Shown: positions 62,545 through 64,000 of the stretch, piece after piece
Numbering within the stretch: the stretch's first letter is position 1
Layout: the number at the start of each line of letters is the position of its first letter
DNA from: an uncultured Ruminococcus sp.
GTDB lineage: Bacteria; Bacillota; Clostridia; Lachnospirales; Lachnospiraceae
Length of the DNA stretch: 64,000 bases
Direction of reading: 5' to 3'
Assembly (NCBI GenBank): GCA_900066355.1
Contig: FMEL01000003.1
Location: 186,001 to 250,000 of the forward strand
Translations under genes and position numbers: made by a program
Notes under the pieces: model-generated
Databases searched by the model: none
Told to the model about the DNA's origin: nothing
The model's input: the letters and a program-made list of their open reading frames with translations, nothing else

Positions 62545-62573
62545 TTGACATCTTTTTTTCTGTGTGTTAATAT
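62545..62573 (+). promoter_or_regulatory. Promoter of the DUF2798 gene
   Basis: TTGACA (62545-62550), a 17-base spacer and TAATAT (62568-62573). The transcript would have a leader of about 125 bases. The rest of the gap (62363-62705) holds a tandem GTTTGTATTTTG repeat near 62500 and a small AT-rich stem but no gene. Confidence 0.7.
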
Positions 62574-62705
62574 AATCCACGCAAAATTGAATATGGTCTA
62601 ATTGGAAACGCACATTCTCTTTGAATGATTAACGAACAACACATGCTCACGTAACTTACTATGAACAGTAGTGTATCAATTTAATCATTTTAAGGAGGTT
62701 TTTTT

Positions 62706-63200
62706 ATGCCTAAAAACAAATTTCAGGAAGTTATTTTTACGATCATTATGGTATTTTTTATGGTTTATGCGATGATCTGTTACAACATCTCTCTCAACAT
62801 CGGCGGAATGTCAAATAAAGTTTTTCTCTCCGCATTTCATGAACTTGTGATCATGGGTCCGATTGCTTTCATCCTTGATTTCTTTATTGTATCCAAGCTT
62901 GCTTTCATGTGCGCTGCACGTATGATTGATTTCAGAAACAGCCATCCGTTCAGCAAGATCCTTGCAATCTCCGTGGCATCTGTTGCTTTTATGTGTCCGC
63001 TTATGAGCCTTGCCGCAACAATCCTGTTTAAAAATGCCGGCAGCCAGTTCGTCGCTGTATGGCTTCATACAACCGCAATGAATTTCCCAATGGCATTCTT
63101 CTGGCAGCTGATCTATGCAGGTCCGATCGTACGCTTTATTTTCAGACATATTTTCAGAGAAAATGAAGCTGTGCAGGCTGTCTCTGCATCTGCTGAATAA
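62706..63200 (+). CDS. DUF2798 membrane protein
   Basis: This 164-residue protein has four membrane segments; the N-terminal VIFTIIMVFFMVYAMICYNISL and the PLMSLAATILF and WLHTTAMNFPMAFFWQLI segments match two DUF2798 repeats. Function unknown. AAGGAGG lies eight bases before the ATG. It is a single gene with its own promoter and terminator. Confidence 0.82.
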   Translation: MPKNKFQEVIFTIIMVFFMVYAMICYNISLNIGGMSNKVFLSAFHELVIMGPIAFILDFFIVSKLAFMCAARMIDFRNSHPFSKILAISVASVAFMCPLMSLAATILFKNAGSQFVAVWLHTTAMNFPMAFFWQLIYAGPIVRFIFRHIFRENEAVQAVSASAE

Positions 63201-63265
63201 ATCTGATATAAAGTATTTCAATACAGTAAACTTGCCACTGGCAACTTCTATTGCATACTTTGGCA

Positions 63266-63322
63266 TAAAAAATCTGGTCTGTGGAGATCTTAGAAGACTC
63301 TCTGCATGACCAGATTTTTGTT
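63266..63322. terminator. Bidirectional terminator between convergent genes
   Basis: AAATCTGGTC (63270-63279) and GACCAGATTT (63308-63317) form a 10-bp stem flanked by A-run and T-run, so both the DUF2798 transcript and the opposing histone-like transcript can end here. Confidence 0.88.
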
Positions 63323-63369
63323 TTCTTTGATTTCTAATTCAGAAGACCTGGAGTCGAAATCTTCTCTTA

Positions 63370-63726
63370 TTACAGAAGATATACAGGAAGATCTTCATTG
63401 ATATGAACCGGTCCTGCAACAGTTTCCGGCTCTGCATTTTTTACAAAAGCTGCCTGAAGTTCTTCAGAATTCTGTGGTGTGAGAACGGATGTCTTCACAG
63501 TTTTCTTTCTTGTCGTTGTCTTCTTTGTGGTTGTTGTTTTTTTCGCAGTTGTTGTCTTTTTGGCTGCGGTTCTCTTTGCAGGAGCTTTCTTTGCTGCCGG
63601 TGCTTTCGCTGCCTCTGCTTTTGCCGGAGCTTTTACTTCTTCTGCCGTTTTTGCTTCTGCTTTTACTTCTGTTGTTTTTGCATCTGCATTTGCTGCACGC
63701 AGGATGCTGTCTTTACCTACTGACAC
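63370..63726 (-). CDS. Histone-H1-like Lys/Ala/Thr-rich protein
   Basis: This 118-residue protein has a short N-terminus (SVGKDSILRAANADAK), a low-complexity basic core of KAPAKRTAAKKTTT-type repeats and a C-terminal tail (LTPQNSEELQAAFVKNA) ending in HINEDLPVYLL. The core resembles bacterial histone-H1-like DNA-compacting proteins. It overlaps the end of a ParA-like gene by 14 bases, so a role with that ATPase in nucleoid binding or chromosome placement is plausible. Confidence 0.7.
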   Translation of the reverse strand: MSVGKDSILRAANADAKTTEVKAEAKTAEEVKAPAKAEAAKAPAAKKAPAKRTAAKKTTTAKKTTTTKKTTTRKKTVKTSVLTPQNSEELQAAFVKNAEPETVAGPVHINEDLPVYLL

Positions 63727-64000
63727 GATTCATGACCTCCTCTGCCAATTCCGTATATTCTTTTGCACTTCTGCTGGATTTCTTATATTCAACTACCGGA
63801 ACACTGTTATCCTGGGACCATTCTACGGAACTGTCTACGCGAATCACATGTTCAAATACATAAATACTTTCCAGCTCATGCAGGGTTTCCATCGTCTGTT
63901 TGAAGTAATTTTTACGGGTATCGACCTTCGTAACAGCAATTCCGGCAACCTCAAGTTCCGGTGAAATCTGCTTTACTTCATTCAGAAACTCAAACATATT
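63713..64000 (-). CDS. ParA/Soj-family ATPase, C-terminal part (runs off the window)
   Basis: The last ~95 residues are visible: NEVKQISPELEVAGIAVTKVD, TRKNYFKQTMETLHEL, IRVDSSVEWSQDNSVPVVEY and KSSRSAKEYTELAEEVM, the layout of the C-terminal helices of ParA/Soj ATPases. The Walker motifs lie outside the window. It is translationally linked to the histone-like gene. Confidence 0.72.
   Translation of the reverse strand, partial: NMFEFLNEVKQISPELEVAGIAVTKVDTRKNYFKQTMETLHELESIYVFEHVIRVDSSVEWSQDNSVPVVEYKKSSRSAKEYTELAEEVMNRVSR

Overview
The window looks like a chromosomal segment of a gut Firmicute of the Lachnospiraceae (Blautia-like; the genus is only a guess). Supporting signs are moderate GC, AGGAGG ribosome binding sites, class B sortase with cell-wall sorting signals, a Trp T-box, a ZTP riboswitch before fhs, YesM/YesN two-component genes, and a glycyl-radical hydroxyproline dehydratase. 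I saw no rRNA, tRNA or CRISPR array.

Layout. 0-6.1 kb: an ABC sugar importer (YtfQ/YtfR/permease type) with its histidine kinase and AraC-type response regulator. 6.3-8.1 kb: a HAAS-domain membrane protein, a YczE-like membrane protein and a truncated cytidylate-kinase-like gene. 8.1-18.2 kb: a complete sugar operon (two GH172/DUF2961 enzymes, an alpha/alpha-barrel glycosidase, an ABC importer and a LacI repressor, with promoter, operator and terminator) lying between the middle and the 3' end of one transposase. 18.3-19.2 kb: an EamA exporter.

19.3-31.4 kb: a hydroxyproline/proline region with hypD, an internally deleted hypE, a proline racemase fused to a TetR domain, a LysR gene broken by a nonsense codon, and proC. 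An ECF sigma/DUF4179 pair, a CYTH enzyme, a TetR/iron-alcohol-dehydrogenase chimera and an Xaa-Pro aminopeptidase follow. Xaa-Pro cleavage, HypD and ProC would together turn collagen-type peptides into proline.

31.7-38.1 kb: an IclR-controlled operon with an intracellular BNR (sialidase-like) protein, a NanA/DapA-family lyase, the TctCBA transporter and a YhcH/NanQ anomerase, suggesting use of a sialic-acid-like acid. 38.5-40.4 kb: fhs under a ZTP riboswitch. 40.8-45.6 kb: xylulokinase, a fucose/arabinose isomerase homologue, a DUF4867 protein and an AraC regulator. Three copies of a ~200 bp structured repeat sit at the 3' ends of the tct, fhs and xylB transcripts.

46.1-53.4 kb: trpEGDCFBA behind a tryptophan T-box. 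53.5-60.5 kb: an orphan HicB-like gene, then a sortase-B pilus operon with two pilins, a signal-peptidase-like protein lacking the catalytic dyad (SipA type), a NUMOD4 protein and a large InlB-repeat adhesin. A divergent HTH regulator, a DUF2798 protein, a histone-H1-like protein and the end of a ParA-like gene complete the window.

The most unusual signals are long imperfect palindromes (~250 bp) at two loci that share one apical motif but not their arms, the three-copy 3'-end repeat, and a cluster of fused or internally deleted genes around the hydroxyproline locus.
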